From Candidatus Eremiobacterota bacterium (GTDB lineage: Bacteria; Vulcanimicrobiota; Vulcanimicrobiia; Vulcanimicrobiales; Vulcanimicrobiaceae), in contig JAFAYE010000001.1 in the NCBI GenBank assembly GCA_019240525.1, positions 221,300-285,299 on the forward strand: a stretch of 64,000 nt of DNA, read 5' to 3'. The notes beneath the pieces are model-generated. The model made no database searches, was not told the DNA's origin, and worked only from the letters and a program-made list of their open reading frames with translations. The position numbers were made by a program, and so were the translations under genes. Of the stretch, positions 42,410-52,614 are shown one piece after another. Numbering within the stretch: position 1 is the stretch's first letter; every line of letters starts with the position of its first letter.

Positions 42410-42739
42410 ATGGACCTGGCTGCCGCCTACGCCGGAACCGCGCCGGCATGGGTCGACTTTACGGCGATTGTCTCGTCGGCACCGCGCTTCTTTTATAGCT
42501 CGCGCTCGCACGCGATGCACGAAGCCTTCAATGCGGAGAGCAGCGCCGGAAAGCTCGAGGTCGTCGACAACGTTAGCATCGCTCCGCGCTGTCCGGTCCA
42601 GACCGGCGACAGCGTCGAAGTTCGCGGTGAGCTCGTACACGATCCCGGGCGCTTACCGGTCGTTCATTGGACGCATCACGATCCCGCGCATCACCACGCC
42701 GACGGCTTCATTCGCCTGCACGGGGCGCTGTACGCATAA
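42410..42739 (+). CDS. DUF3465 small protein
   Basis: A 109-aa protein without a clear signal peptide. The C-terminal half carries the DUF3465 pattern: VDNVSIAPRCPVQTGDSVEVRGEL, then VHWTHHDPAHHHADGFIRLHG. ATG 42410 follows a purine-rich stretch and matches the family's typical size; the frame is open further upstream but that part is not conserved. Function of the family is unknown; it resembles small OB-fold modules. The 3' end overlaps the converging deacetylase gene by 32 bases. Confidence 0.78.
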   Translation: MDLAAAYAGTAPAWVDFTAIVSSAPRFFYSSRSHAMHEAFNAESSAGKLEVVDNVSIAPRCPVQTGDSVEVRGELVHDPGRLPVVHWTHHDPAHHHADGFIRLHGALYA

Positions 42740-43502
42740 TCGCGTGCGTCTGCATTCGCAGCAACTCCGGTATCGTCACGAAACGATAACCCTCGCGTTT
42801 TAGCGCGTCGACGATTAAACGAGTCGCCCCTACGTCGGCGCTGCGGTCGCAAAGACGTGCGGCCGCGCGCATCCGCGCGCAAACGATCCCTTGGTTTCCG
42901 TCGTGCAGCGCGATAATCGCGCCGTCGCCCACATAACGCAGCACGCGAGCCGCAATGATTCGCGAAGGCGGATACTCCCAGTCGTTGGCGAGCGGCACCG
43001 ACCACATGACCGGCGTGTAACCCAGCTTGCGCGCCTCGGCAAGCACGAGCCAATCCCTCGCCCCGAAAGGCGGCCGCATGATTTTGGTGTGCAATCCCGT
43101 CGCCGCAAAGATTGCCTGATCGGTGCGGACGAGCGTTCGGCGTAAATTTTTCCCGTCGTAGAGCAGCAAGTGCTCGTGACTCCACGTGTGATTACCGATC
43201 GCGTTCCCACCGGCGGCTTCGCGACGGACGACCGAGGGATAGGCCGCCACCGCGCGCCCGACGACAAAAAACGTCGCGCGCACGCGTTCGGCTTTCAACA
43301 CCGCGAGGATTTCGTCGGTGTACGGGGGATTCGGGCCGTCGTCATAGGTGAGCGCGACGACCCGCTGATCCTTCGGCCCGCTAACGAGGGTTTTTCCAAA
43401 TAGTTGATTTGCCGGATTTTCGACGAGCTTATACGCCTCGAAGGCGACGGCGACGAGCAGCGCGAGGGCGACGAGCGCCCGAACCGTCCAGCGTCGCTTC
43501 AC
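42708..43502 (-). CDS. NodB-type polysaccharide deacetylase
   Basis: A 264-aa carbohydrate esterase 4 protein, membrane anchored by an N-terminal helix (residues 8-22). The metal and catalytic motifs are intact: TYDDGPN (Asp54, Asp55), NHTWSHEHL (His105, His109), RPPFGARD and ALHDGN near 205. It removes N-acetyl groups from surface polysaccharide or peptidoglycan. It is the first or only gene of a short minus operon, ending inside the DUF3465 gene. Confidence 0.92.
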   Translation of the reverse strand: MKRRWTVRALVALALLVAVAFEAYKLVENPANQLFGKTLVSGPKDQRVVALTYDDGPNPPYTDEILAVLKAERVRATFFVVGRAVAAYPSVVRREAAGGNAIGNHTWSHEHLLLYDGKNLRRTLVRTDQAIFAATGLHTKIMRPPFGARDWLVLAEARKLGYTPVMWSVPLANDWEYPPSRIIAARVLRYVGDGAIIALHDGNQGIVCARMRAAARLCDRSADVGATRLIVDALKREGYRFVTIPELLRMQTHAIMRTAPRAGE

Positions 43503-43509
43503 CGGGCCT

Positions 43510-44160
43510 TTATCCGCGCATGCTGCGAATGCGCGCCTGCGCGGCCGCGACGTTGCGCCGAAACTCGTCGGGTCCGAATTGTCGAAAGTCGGTAACGATT
43601 TGTTCGTAGCGCGGATCCGCTACTTGAGTGCTCTGCATGTGCACTAAATCGTGCGGCACTCCCTTGGAGAGATCGATTTCGTACTGGCGCCCCGCCTTGA
43701 TCGCCCAGTATTGAGGATTCGTAAAGGTCACCGTGCGTTGGCCATGCTGATAATCGGCGAACTGGCGGATGAAGACGGTGTAGCGGGCGTCGGCGTCGGA
43801 TGTTGGCGGTTTGTCGACGAGCTCCCAGATTCCGTCCTGGACGAGTCTTCCGAAGAAAAAACTGACATCGTAGATGCGCGCCGCGGGAGCGCTCACGGTG
43901 ATTTCGTGTCCCTTGTAGCCGCGAACTCGATAGTTGAATGTCGAAATTCCTTCAACGTCCGACATGCGATACTCTTCCTGATCGATTGGCGGCTTGGTGT
44001 AATGCACGACCATTCGCGCGTAGAGTTCGGTCGGCGCCTTCTGAGCGTGGATCGCGGGGCCGAATCGTCCCATCTCGCCGGCGCCATAGATGCGCCATCC
44101 CATGACGAGCATCACGATGCACACCACGACGATCAAAATTTCAATGGGAAATCGACGCAC
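43510..44160 (-). CDS. Membrane-anchored protein of unknown function
   Basis: Not recognised. A 216-aa protein with one N-terminal helix (IEILIVVVCIVMLVMGW) and an exported body with FNYRVRGYKGHEITVSAPAARIYDVSFFFG near 75-105 and a polar C-terminal helix. Lies seven bases downstream of the RNase H gene's stop region and seven bases upstream of the deacetylase, so it may be cotranscribed with both. Envelope localisation is likely; the rest is unknown. Confidence 0.72.
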   Translation of the reverse strand: MRRFPIEILIVVVCIVMLVMGWRIYGAGEMGRFGPAIHAQKAPTELYARMVVHYTKPPIDQEEYRMSDVEGISTFNYRVRGYKGHEITVSAPAARIYDVSFFFGRLVQDGIWELVDKPPTSDADARYTVFIRQFADYQHGQRTVTFTNPQYWAIKAGRQYEIDLSKGVPHDLVHMQSTQVADPRYEQIVTDFRQFGPDEFRRNVAAAQARIRSMRG

Positions 44161-44169
44161 TCCAAACGC

Positions 44170-44586
44170 CTACTTTACTTGCGCTTGCGCTTCCTGGTCG
44201 AGCACATCGTTCACCAGACGATCTGCCACTTTATTCTGCGCGCGGGGGACGTGCTGGATCTCGACCTCGGCGAACCCGCGCAAGAGCTGTCGTGCTCGCT
44301 GATAGAACGGCTGCAAGCCGGCGTTCTTCACACGATACTCGCCGCGCAACTGTTTAACGACCAGCTCGGAGTCGAGTCGCACCCCCAACCGGCGAATGCC
44401 TCGCTTCGCTGCTGCCTCCAGTCCAAGCACCAACGCGGTCCACTCAGCCACGTTGTTTGTCGCGACGCCGAGATAGGCACCGATCTCTTCGATCAGACCC
44501 CCCGCGGGATCGACCAGCACCGCCGCACTCGCCGCTGGTCCTGGATTTCCGCGCGACCCCCCGTCGGCGAAGAGCATCGCCTCCAC
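44170..44586 (-). CDS. Ribonuclease HI-type protein
   Basis: A 138-aa RNase H fold protein with the four acidic residues in place: FADGGSRGNPGPA (Asp8), NNVAEWTALVLGLEAA (Glu48), VRLDSELVVKQ (Asp72) and NKVADRLVNDVLD (Asp122). It lacks the basic handle and C-terminal extension of E. coli RNase HI, as do the YpdQ/YpeP-like and plant-type domain proteins. It degrades the RNA strand of RNA-DNA hybrids. Position among envelope genes looks incidental. Confidence 0.88.
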   Translation of the reverse strand: MEAMLFADGGSRGNPGPAASAAVLVDPAGGLIEEIGAYLGVATNNVAEWTALVLGLEAAAKRGIRRLGVRLDSELVVKQLRGEYRVKNAGLQPFYQRARQLLRGFAEVEIQHVPRAQNKVADRLVNDVLDQEAQAQVK

Positions 44587-44645
44587 GGGGGCGCCTTCGC
44601 CGCCTTCGCGGCATAGACCGCTCCCGCGGTGGGTACACGCTTGCT

Positions 44646-44999
44646 ATGAATCATCCGTCGTTTCTGCGAGTTCCGGCTTTGGCGCTGGTCGCAGCAATTC
44701 TCGCGCTTCCCCAACCCGCGCCGGCGGCCGGCACGTCGACATTCTACGGGATCACCGTTCACATTTCCACGAACAATATCAAAGTCGAGGATCCCAAGAC
44801 GCAACAGGTACTCAGCTTCGTGCTGCTGCCAAAGTTCGATCAAGTCTTCTCGGCCAATGGGAAGACGACGTATCAGATGAGCAAGATCAAAGCCGGCCAG
44901 TACGTAGGCATCATCTACGACCAGAAGGCACTCGGCGTGCGCCACGCCGACAAGATTTACATTCTAACCAGCAGCAACCAGCGAATCGGCGCGCAGTAG
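44646..44999 (+). CDS. Small exported protein of unknown function
   Basis: A 117-aa protein with a signal peptide (VPALALVAAILALPQPAPAAG, cleavage near PAAG) and a small beta domain: TFYGITVHISTNNIKVEDPKTQQ, DQVFSANGKTTYQMSKIKAGQYVGIIYDQ, LTSSNQRI. The body resembles a small periplasmic OB-like fold. Divergent from the RNase H gene with a 59-base gap and convergent with the phosphoesterase array. Confidence 0.72.
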   Translation: MNHPSFLRVPALALVAAILALPQPAPAAGTSTFYGITVHISTNNIKVEDPKTQQVLSFVLLPKFDQVFSANGKTTYQMSKIKAGQYVGIIYDQKALGVRHADKIYILTSSNQRIGAQ

Positions 45000-45021
45000 C
45001 CGTGCGCGATAGACCGCTGCG

Positions 45022-46503
45022 CTAGTATTCGTCAATGGGCTCGCGCGACGGGATATAATGGTGCGCGAAGTAGCTCATGGGATGCTGCGAGTAGCTGATC
45101 GGAATGAAGGGCCGAGGCGCCTGCGTGAAATCGAAGGAATCGATGATGCTGTTCGCGCGCACGTCTGACGTCCCCAGGCTTCCCAAACCCCAATTTTGTT
45201 CGATGAACTTGAGGACGCTGCCATCCTCGTATTGGGTATGTGAAATGTACCCCGGCTGGCTTGGAGTCGTTTCTTTGTCGTAGGCGGAAACGATCAGCAT
45301 CGGAATCCGTGGGCCGAGTCCCTGGCCATCGAGCTGCGGCGGAGGAACGTTGTCGTACTCCCCGCCCCACTCGTCCCAAACGACGATAATGACGGTTGAA
45401 GGCCAATAGGCGCTCTCGCCGATTGCATTAACGACCGACGCAACCCAATCGGGGCCATTATCGTGAGCCGGCCCCGGGTGATCCGACGTTCCCGCGTCGG
45501 GAATCACGTAGGTGACGCCGGGCAGCTGCGCGTTGGAAACGTACTGGAAAATATCGGTTTCGGGAACGATGATGTTGCTGGTCCATTCGGGCCCGTTGCG
45601 TACGGCATTGATCGCGTCGAACGCGTCCCAAACGTAACTCCGAGATGGATTGGTGAAATAGAGCCACGAGATTCCCTTGGCGTCCAGGAGATCGCGGATC
45701 GTTGAATAGCTAAAGCACGGATACGGCCCCTTGTCGCGCAAATAATTGCCGCTTTGGGTGACGAGGCTCGTCACTGTTCCGGGCGGCGCCGTGCATCCCC
45801 AATTCGATGGCGACGGAAAATCGATAACGTTATCGTTGCCGATCGGCGTGCCGCCGGCGATGAAGTCCTGGTGGGCGGTGAAACTGCTGCTGCCCTGAGT
45901 GGAAAACATGTGATCGGCCAAGACCCAGTCCTGTGCTATCTGCCAATAGGGCGCGATGTATTTCGGATCGACATACCGATACGGATACGTACCGGCCGGA
46001 ACTTTTTCGCCTTTGCGAAGCGCCCGCTCCACCTCGTTGAAACCGTCCATCCTTCCATTGTCGTACTCTTTGATAAACGAGAAGCGCTCGTGCCCCAGAC
46101 TATTCGAATCGAGTCCTGCTTCAGTGAGCGGCACGACCGTGTCGCCGGAGGGACATTGCGAACCCGACGGGCGGCGGCCACGTGCCGCGGGGCCTCCCGA
46201 TTTCATGCAGCCGTAGGTCGCCCCGACCGCACCGGGAAACGTCGCAAAAAAATCGTCAAACGAGCGATTCTCCTGTAAGACGATGACCACGTGTTGGATG
46301 TATGCCGAGCTGCTGCCCGAGCCGGTGTCGGAGCCGACGCCGGTTTTCAAACCGAGCGGGCCGGCGCCAGGCAGCGAGCCGACGCCAGGCGGCATGCCGG
46401 GGCCGTTCGATCCCGGCGAACCATTCGTGCCGGCGCACCCCGCGGCCAGTAGACCTGCGAACGCCGTGACGGCAAGAAGGTTCGTACGCGTTGCTCCAAC
46501 CAT
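45022..46503 (-). CDS. Phosphoesterase (PF04185) lipoprotein, array copy 5
   Basis: A 493-aa lipoprotein (lipobox LLAAGC, then Gly/Pro/Ser-rich linker) of the phospholipase C/acid phosphatase family. Motifs seen in all five array members: VVIVLQENRSFDDFF (Glu-Asn metal ligands), TQGSSSFTAHQDFI (candidate Ser nucleophile), VVWDEWGGEYDNVPPP and RIPMLIVSAYD, HTQYEDGSVLKFIEQ. WDE is exactly the AcpA form; the other copies have WDD. ATG 46503 has GAGGGAG upstream; the frame is open further to 46686 but that extension is unlike a signal peptide. Likely substrates are extracellular phosphomonoesters or phospholipids. Last gene of the array. Confidence 0.9.
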   Translation of the reverse strand: MVGATRTNLLAVTAFAGLLAAGCAGTNGSPGSNGPGMPPGVGSLPGAGPLGLKTGVGSDTGSGSSSAYIQHVVIVLQENRSFDDFFATFPGAVGATYGCMKSGGPAARGRRPSGSQCPSGDTVVPLTEAGLDSNSLGHERFSFIKEYDNGRMDGFNEVERALRKGEKVPAGTYPYRYVDPKYIAPYWQIAQDWVLADHMFSTQGSSSFTAHQDFIAGGTPIGNDNVIDFPSPSNWGCTAPPGTVTSLVTQSGNYLRDKGPYPCFSYSTIRDLLDAKGISWLYFTNPSRSYVWDAFDAINAVRNGPEWTSNIIVPETDIFQYVSNAQLPGVTYVIPDAGTSDHPGPAHDNGPDWVASVVNAIGESAYWPSTVIIVVWDEWGGEYDNVPPPQLDGQGLGPRIPMLIVSAYDKETTPSQPGYISHTQYEDGSVLKFIEQNWGLGSLGTSDVRANSIIDSFDFTQAPRPFIPISYSQHPMSYFAHHYIPSREPIDEY

Positions 46504-46574
46504 GTTCCACGCTCCCTCGTAACCAAATGCAACGCAGATATTAGGCTTGGTCCTCACGGAACCCCGCTCGCCGG

Positions 46575-47927
46575 CTACTGGTAGTCGGGCGCCTCGTACT
46601 CCGAGCTTTGGTGCATGAAGAAGCTCGGTGGTTTCGGCGCCTTGATCTTCACGAACGCGCGCGGCGATTGGGAGAAATCGAAGCAATCCCCAGCGGGAGA
46701 GTTCGCGCGGGCGTCGGCGGCTGCCAGTTGACCCAGCCCGAACAAATCTTCGGCGAACCGTAGGACGCTTGCCGTTTCGTATTGAGTGTGCGAAACGTAA
46801 TTCTGCTTTGCATACGGTGAGATCACGAGCAGGGGAACGCGAAAGCCGAGGCCGTCGTAGTCTTCAAAAGGCGGGGGTACCGGATCGTAAAGGCCGCCCC
46901 AATCGTCCCACTGCACGAAAATTGCCGTCGAGTTCCAAAACTTGCTCTGCCCAACCGTATTGACCAGCGCGGCGACCCATGACGGGCCGAAGCCGCCTGG
47001 GCAGTTGACGTGGTCGGAGTCGGAGCAGACTGGCGTGATCCAGGTAAAGTTCGAGAGCTTGCCCGCGCGCACGTCCGTGATGAACTTCCAGTTTGGCGAG
47101 ATCACCTTTTTCCAGTCGGGGCCGTTGTAAATGTGGTTGATGGCTTGATAGCTCGACCAATAGGCCCCATCGCCGCTCGATGCGCTTCCGTAGGCGCTCG
47201 CGTAGAAGCGCCAGGAGAGGTGCGCTTTGTCGAGCTCGTCCCCCAGCGTCTGGTAGTCATAGCATGGGACGATGTTTTTGCCGTAGGTTCGCTGTTGGGT
47301 GATCGTCGGAACGCTGTCGCCCGATTTTTGCGAGCACCCCCAGGCGCCGTACGGAAGATCCACGCTCGACGCCGCCTGCGCGGCGATGACGTACTGGTGG
47401 CTGACGAAACTCTCGTCGAGATGGGATTGGAACATTCGATCGCCGAGCACCCACTCGTGGGCCATGTCGAAATACGGCTTGGAATCCTTGTGCGGAACGT
47501 AGACGTATTCGGGATTAGTCACTGGGCCGCCGAAATTCTCTTCATTGTTGAAGCCGTCGTTGCGGCAGTCGGTTCCGGGGAGGCTGCCGGTTCCGCGGCA
47601 TGCTGCAAACATCGCCGCCGCCGAATGATCGATGACGTATTGATCCGACAACGGCACCGGGCGCAGTATGATGGTCTTACCGTGCGAATCTTTGCCCCTT
47701 TTCACCGTGAAAGCGCCCGGATACCCGTAAAACATGTCGTTGAAGCTGCGGTTTTCTTGAACGATGTAAACGACGTGCGTAATTTTGCCGGCACCGCTTC
47801 CGCTGAGCGATCGCAGCGGCGCGCCGTTCTGCATATACGGCAATGAAGACGAGGCGCCGGCCGAACATCCGGCCAGCGCAACGACGATCGCTGCGAAAGA
47901 CATGCAGCGGACGAGCGAAAGATTCAC
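46575..47927 (-). CDS. Phosphoesterase (PF04185) lipoprotein, array copy 4 (most diverged)
   Basis: A 450-aa lipoprotein with lipobox VALAGC. Family motifs: [26 protein letters not shown] in place of the usual GSFTAHQ, FVQWDDWGGLYDPVPPP, RVPLLVISPYAKQ and HTQYETASVLRFAED. It also has its own insertions (NNEENFGGP and PHKDSKPYFDMAHE). The active-site residues appear intact despite divergence, so a different substrate is likely. It lies between copies 3 and 5 in the same orientation. Confidence 0.9.
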   Translation of the reverse strand: MNLSLVRCMSFAAIVVALAGCSAGASSSLPYMQNGAPLRSLSGSGAGKITHVVYIVQENRSFNDMFYGYPGAFTVKRGKDSHGKTIILRPVPLSDQYVIDHSAAAMFAACRGTGSLPGTDCRNDGFNNEENFGGPVTNPEYVYVPHKDSKPYFDMAHEWVLGDRMFQSHLDESFVSHQYVIAAQAASSVDLPYGAWGCSQKSGDSVPTITQQRTYGKNIVPCYDYQTLGDELDKAHLSWRFYASAYGSASSGDGAYWSSYQAINHIYNGPDWKKVISPNWKFITDVRAGKLSNFTWITPVCSDSDHVNCPGGFGPSWVAALVNTVGQSKFWNSTAIFVQWDDWGGLYDPVPPPFEDYDGLGFRVPLLVISPYAKQNYVSHTQYETASVLRFAEDLFGLGQLAAADARANSPAGDCFDFSQSPRAFVKIKAPKPPSFFMHQSSEYEAPDYQ

Positions 47928-47969
47928 GAGAATAGCCTCACTTTTAAGGGGACGATGATGATTCGGCGT

Positions 47970-49481
47970 TCATTGCGGATCGCCTTGCTGGACGATATGG
48001 GAACGTTGCATGAAGAACTTTCTTGAGCGCGCCGATGGAATCTCCGTGAACGCGCGCGGAGTCTGGGCGTAATCGAAAACGTCGCTGATGGGCCTTGCTC
48101 GAACGTCGGTCGTACCAAGCGAGCCGAGTTTCCAGTTTTGTTCGATATACGCCAAAATGCTGCCGAATTCGTATTGCGTATGTGAAATAAATCCACCCTT
48201 GCTGCCCGAGCCCGCTATCGCATACGGTGAAAGAACCAGCATTGGAACGCGGAAACCCAGGCCGCCGTACACGTCTTGAAACGGCGGCGCGACGTGATCG
48301 TAGAATCCGCCCCAGTCGTCCCAGACAACGACGATGGCCGTTGAGTTCCAATACGGACTTTCGCCGACGGCATCGACGACGCTGGCTACCCACGAGGGTC
48401 CGTCGTCGCACTTACAGGATTCGTCGGGGTGGTCGGAGTTGGCGTCTTCGGGAATCACCCACGAAACGGCTGGAAGTTTTTGGTTCGTAATATCGCCGAA
48501 GATATTCGTCTCCGGCCACGACACCTTGGTCCCCCACTCTGGGCCATAGCGAACCGGATAGATCAGATCGAACGCATTTAACTCGCCGCCGTCGCAGTTG
48601 AAGCTGCCGACGCAATCCGAACTCGGCGTACAGCCGGGCTGATCCTTGGCGCTAAAGCACGGCGTGTAATACTTCCAGGAAACTCCCTTCGCGTCGAGCA
48701 GGTCGCGCATCGTGCTGTAGCCGGGCAGGGAATTATAGTCGGGAAATTTATTGCTGCACGGAAACGGACCGTTGTCGCCGACTTGGCCAAGGATATCGAT
48801 GGTGTGAGTCTTGATGGTGTCGCTAGTAGCGTCACAGCCCCACGGGAAGCCGGTGGGGTTATCGACCAGGCTCAAGGTCGACGACGACGGCGACGCGAGA
48901 TCGCAAGAAGGATTTGCGGTGAAGCAGGTGCCGCCACGAATCAAATCTTGATGGGCGGTGAAGCTGCCGCTGCCCTGTGTCTGAAACATCTGGTCGGCCA
49001 AAACCCACTGTTCGGCGATATCCCAATACGGCGCGATGTCGGATTCGGTGACGTACTGATACGGCAATGTCCCAGCCGGCGGCGCGTTGGGACATGCGCC
49101 CTGGCCTTCGAGGTTAAAGCCGTCCATATTGCCGCCGTTGAAATCGGTCTCGAAGGCGCTATGACAATGCTGCAAGTCCGTTCGCAATAGCAGCGTGTGC
49201 GCCTTAAGGCGAATCCAATGGTCGACGTAGCCGCTTCCTTTGGGGATCTGCTCTTTGCCGCGGCTCGCCCCGTCGGCCCCGGGAAAGTGAGCGAAGAGAT
49301 TGTCGAAGCTTCGATTCTCTTGAACGATGATCACGACGTGCTTGATCGGCGACTTCCCACCGCCGTCGTGCCTGGCAAGTGGGGTAACGCCGGAAGCCGA
49401 TGGTCCGCCGCCGCTACAAGCGAGCAGTGCGAGGTTCAGCCCGAGCCCGGCAACTAACCGATACAACGCTCGAGGCGCCAC
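47970..49481 (-). CDS. Phosphoesterase (PF04185) lipoprotein, array copy 3
   Basis: A 503-aa lipoprotein (lipobox ALLAC, Gly/Ser-rich linker). Motifs: [71 protein letters not shown] and [17 protein letters not shown]. Nine or ten Cys in the exported domain may form disulfides. Eight bases upstream of the next array gene's stop; cotranscription is likely. Confidence 0.92.
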   Translation of the reverse strand: MAPRALYRLVAGLGLNLALLACSGGGPSASGVTPLARHDGGGKSPIKHVVIIVQENRSFDNLFAHFPGADGASRGKEQIPKGSGYVDHWIRLKAHTLLLRTDLQHCHSAFETDFNGGNMDGFNLEGQGACPNAPPAGTLPYQYVTESDIAPYWDIAEQWVLADQMFQTQGSGSFTAHQDLIRGGTCFTANPSCDLASPSSSTLSLVDNPTGFPWGCDATSDTIKTHTIDILGQVGDNGPFPCSNKFPDYNSLPGYSTMRDLLDAKGVSWKYYTPCFSAKDQPGCTPSSDCVGSFNCDGGELNAFDLIYPVRYGPEWGTKVSWPETNIFGDITNQKLPAVSWVIPEDANSDHPDESCKCDDGPSWVASVVDAVGESPYWNSTAIVVVWDDWGGFYDHVAPPFQDVYGGLGFRVPMLVLSPYAIAGSGSKGGFISHTQYEFGSILAYIEQNWKLGSLGTTDVRARPISDVFDYAQTPRAFTEIPSARSRKFFMQRSHIVQQGDPQ

Positions 49482-49489
49482 CGCCGCTC

Positions 49490-50992
49490 TTACTCGCTAT
49501 CCGGCGCGATGCCCGAAGGAGGTTGGCGCAAAAAATACGCCCGCGAATACTGCGATGGAATCTTCTGAAACGTGCGCGGCGACATGGTGAAGTCGAATGC
49601 GTTGCCGATGCTGGTGGAATGCGCATCGTTGTTGCCGAGGGAGCCGAGGTCCCATGTCTCTTCGACGAAGCGAAGGATGCTGCCGAATTCGTAAATGGTG
49701 TGGTCGACGTGCGGCTTGACGTACGGTGAAACGATCAGCATCGGAACGCGGAAGCCCGGACCTCCCGCCCAGTTAAAGGGCCGCGGCGGCGCCACGTGAT
49801 CGTAGAAGCCGCCCCAATCGTCCCAGAGCACGACCACTGCCGTTGATTTCCAATACGAGCTGGTACCAACGGCATTCACAACCTGAGCTATCCACGACGG
49901 ACCGGTATCTGCGGGCGGTCCGCTCTGACCGCAGGGCGGATGCTTGTATTCGGCAGGATGGTCGGAGTTGAGTGCGTCCGGGGTAATCCAGGAGACGGCC
50001 GGGAGCTCTTTCTTTGAAATGTCGCTAAAGAAAACGTTGCTGCTGCGCGTCACGTTCTTGCGCCACTCCGGACTGTAACGCACCGCTTTGATCGCGTCGT
50101 AGGCACTCCAAATGCCCGCGGTGTCGCCGTTTTGGCAGCCGCTCTCCTTTTGCACCGGCATGGCGTAAAATTTCCACGAGACGCTTTTGGCGTCGAGCAG
50201 ATCGCGCATCGTCGCGTACGATAGGCACGGGAACGGTCCGGCGTATCGATAGACTTCTTGGCTACCCTTTTTGATGATCGCTGTTCTTACACTCGAATTA
50301 GCGTCACATCCCCACGGAAAGAACGTTGGGTTGTCGATGAGCGCCTCGTTCGAAGATATCTGCGTCCCACCGGCGATCAAATCTTGGTGGGCCGTAAAGC
50401 TTCCGCTTCCTTGCGTTTGAAAGGTGTGATCCGCGAGAACGTATTGCTTAGCAATATCCCAGTACGGTGCGATCTCGGCCGGATTGACGTATTGATAGGT
50501 GTACGTGCAAGAAGGCGTACCGCTTCCGTCGGCCTCGAAACCGGTTAGGTCGAAACCGTCCATCTTCTGTTGGTCGCGCTCGAGTTCGAAACCGCTATGA
50601 ATATGGTCGAGGTCGTTGTCGGCTCCGAAGTTCTTCGGGAAACCTTTGCCGGTGAGCGAGACTTTGGTTAGCGGGATGCTCGTCGGTTGGGTGACGACCT
50701 GCTGACCGGCTTGCGCACAGGCCTGCGCGACGTCAGCCGGCATCGCGGCCGCTTTACCGGTCGTCGTGCCATCGGCCCCGGGAAACGTTGAAAAGAGGTT
50801 ATCGAAACTGCGATTTTCCTGAATCACAATGACAACGTGCTTGATGGGTGACGGACTCGATGCATCGCGCGTTTGCGCGCCAGGCGGCAGCGGCGCGCCT
50901 GCGGGCGATCCGCCACCGCTACAGGCGACGATGCCGGCAGCGATAGCGAAGGCAAAGAGTATTACACTGACGTGAATGCGCATGGATCTCAT
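49490..50992 (-). CDS. Phosphoesterase (PF04185) lipoprotein, array copy 2
   Basis: A 500-aa lipoprotein (lipobox GIVAC). Motifs: [73 protein letters not shown] and [20 protein letters not shown] 50992 overlaps the stop of copy 1 by four bases (ATGA), showing that at least these two are translated together. A second in-frame ATG a few codons in may be the true start. Confidence 0.92.
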   Translation of the reverse strand: MRSMRIHVSVILFAFAIAAGIVACSGGGSPAGAPLPPGAQTRDASSPSPIKHVVIVIQENRSFDNLFSTFPGADGTTTGKAAAMPADVAQACAQAGQQVVTQPTSIPLTKVSLTGKGFPKNFGADNDLDHIHSGFELERDQQKMDGFDLTGFEADGSGTPSCTYTYQYVNPAEIAPYWDIAKQYVLADHTFQTQGSGSFTAHQDLIAGGTQISSNEALIDNPTFFPWGCDANSSVRTAIIKKGSQEVYRYAGPFPCLSYATMRDLLDAKSVSWKFYAMPVQKESGCQNGDTAGIWSAYDAIKAVRYSPEWRKNVTRSSNVFFSDISKKELPAVSWITPDALNSDHPAEYKHPPCGQSGPPADTGPSWIAQVVNAVGTSSYWKSTAVVVLWDDWGGFYDHVAPPRPFNWAGGPGFRVPMLIVSPYVKPHVDHTIYEFGSILRFVEETWDLGSLGNNDAHSTSIGNAFDFTMSPRTFQKIPSQYSRAYFLRQPPSGIAPDSE

Positions 50993-52521
50993 TCTGAATC
51001 GGGCGGTACGCCCGAGGGCTTTTGATCGAGGAAGAACCGGCGCGAGTACTTTGCCGGTATCGTCTGAAACGGCCGCGGCGACTGACTAAAATTGAAGGCC
51101 GTGCCGATGCTCGTCGCGCGCTTGTCTTCTTGCCCGAGCGTTCCAAGCCCCCAGTTGTTTTCGATGAAACGAAGCACGCTGGTCGTTTCGTATTGCGTGT
51201 GCTCGACGTGCGGCTGGACGTACGGAGAGATGATGATCATCGGAAAGCGGAACCCGAGGCCGCCCTGATCGTCGTAGAACGGCGGCGTTACGTGATCGTA
51301 GTAGCCGCCCCAGTCGTCCCAGAGCACGACGATGGCGCAGCTCTTCCAGTATTTGCTCGTGCCGACGGCATTGACAATCGACGCCACCCAGGACGGACCG
51401 GTATCCTTCCCTTCGGCGGGATGATCGGAGTTCGCGGCGTCGGGCGTAACCCACGACACGGCGGGCAATCGCCCGTCTTGAATGTCGGCAAAAATTTTCG
51501 TGTCTTTGAACGTCACCTTCGTTCCCCACTCTTTACTGTAGCGAACGTTTTGAATCGCGTCGAAAGCGCTCCAAATCCCCGGGCCATCGTTCCCTTTCGA
51601 ATACCACGGATAAACCTTATCGGCATAGAACTTCCAAGAAACGCCGGCCCCGTCGAGTTTATCGCGGATCGTGCCGTTCGGGTAGGTAAGGCATGGGAAC
51701 GGCCCTTTGAAGCCTTCGTACTGACCGTAAATCGTGAGCAGATTCGTTACCGTGCCTTCGTTGGTCGGCCCGGGTGACCGGGCATCGCATCCCCACGGGA
51801 AGTAGCTGGGATCGTCGATGATGCTCGACGTCGCGTTGATTTGGGTGCCCCCGGCGATCAATGCCTGGTGAGCGGTAAAGCTTTCGCTGCCCTGCGTCTG
51901 AAAGGCGTTGTCCGCAAGCACGTACTGCTGCGCCAATGTCCAATACGGTTGGATGTCGGACGGATTGACGTACTGATAGGTATACGTGCAGGTCGGGTGA
52001 CCCGAGCCGCTGCCCGAGCCGTTTGCGCCGGAATACGAAAGATCGAATCCGTCGTTGCGGCAGGGATTGGACGCGTTCGGCTGATTCGCAGCCGAATCGC
52101 AGTCTAAAAGATAGCCGTGCCGGTAATCGTGCGCGAGATCTTGATTGTGATCGAAGTTGCCAGGAAAGCCGTTGCCTTGCAAATCCACTTCGGTTAGCGG
52201 AACGGTCGTCGGATACGTAATGACGGGTTGCGGAGGCGATTGGTTCGCGCAGAAGCTGGCGACGGGCGAAGACATCGGCTCGGCACCACCGACGGTCGTG
52301 CCGTTCGCGCCGTTAAACGTCGAAAAAAGATTGTCGAAACTGCGATTCTCTTGAATGACAACGATGACGTGAGAGATCGGCGTGCTTGCCGCGCCGCGGG
52401 TGACTCGGACCGCGGGAAGTGTGCTGCTAACTGAACTCGTGCTACCCGTGCATGCGACCACGCCCCCGGCCGCGACGAGCAAAAAAAATATGAATCCAGC
52501 CGCTCGATACTGCAAGCCCAT
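50989..52521 (-). CDS. Phosphoesterase (PF04185) lipoprotein, array copy 1
   Basis: A 510-aa lipoprotein (lipobox GVVAC), first of five tandem paralogs. Motifs: [73 protein letters not shown] and HTQYETTSVLRFIENNW. By analogy with Francisella AcpA the Glu-Asn and Asp-Asp pairs bind metal and the Ser in SFTAHQ is the nucleophile. The 93-base gap upstream (52522-52614) probably holds the promoter of the array, though I see no clear boxes. Confidence 0.92.
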   Translation of the reverse strand: MGLQYRAAGFIFFLLVAAGGVVACTGSTSSVSSTLPAVRVTRGAASTPISHVIVVIQENRSFDNLFSTFNGANGTTVGGAEPMSSPVASFCANQSPPQPVITYPTTVPLTEVDLQGNGFPGNFDHNQDLAHDYRHGYLLDCDSAANQPNASNPCRNDGFDLSYSGANGSGSGSGHPTCTYTYQYVNPSDIQPYWTLAQQYVLADNAFQTQGSESFTAHQALIAGGTQINATSSIIDDPSYFPWGCDARSPGPTNEGTVTNLLTIYGQYEGFKGPFPCLTYPNGTIRDKLDGAGVSWKFYADKVYPWYSKGNDGPGIWSAFDAIQNVRYSKEWGTKVTFKDTKIFADIQDGRLPAVSWVTPDAANSDHPAEGKDTGPSWVASIVNAVGTSKYWKSCAIVVLWDDWGGYYDHVTPPFYDDQGGLGFRFPMIIISPYVQPHVEHTQYETTSVLRFIENNWGLGTLGQEDKRATSIGTAFNFSQSPRPFQTIPAKYSRRFFLDQKPSGVPPDSE

Positions 52522-52614
52522 CCCTCCGTTCAGGCGTTCCTACTTGGCGGGGTGCCCGCAACGACTCCTCTTAACGACGAAAGTTAACTTTCGCACAGCG
52601 CATGCGACGCGTTC

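Noticed and set aside
47010-47846. 278-residue plus-strand frame inside the phosphoesterase array
   Set aside because: Antisense to an intact phosphoesterase with all motifs; similar mirror frames occur opposite the other array copies.
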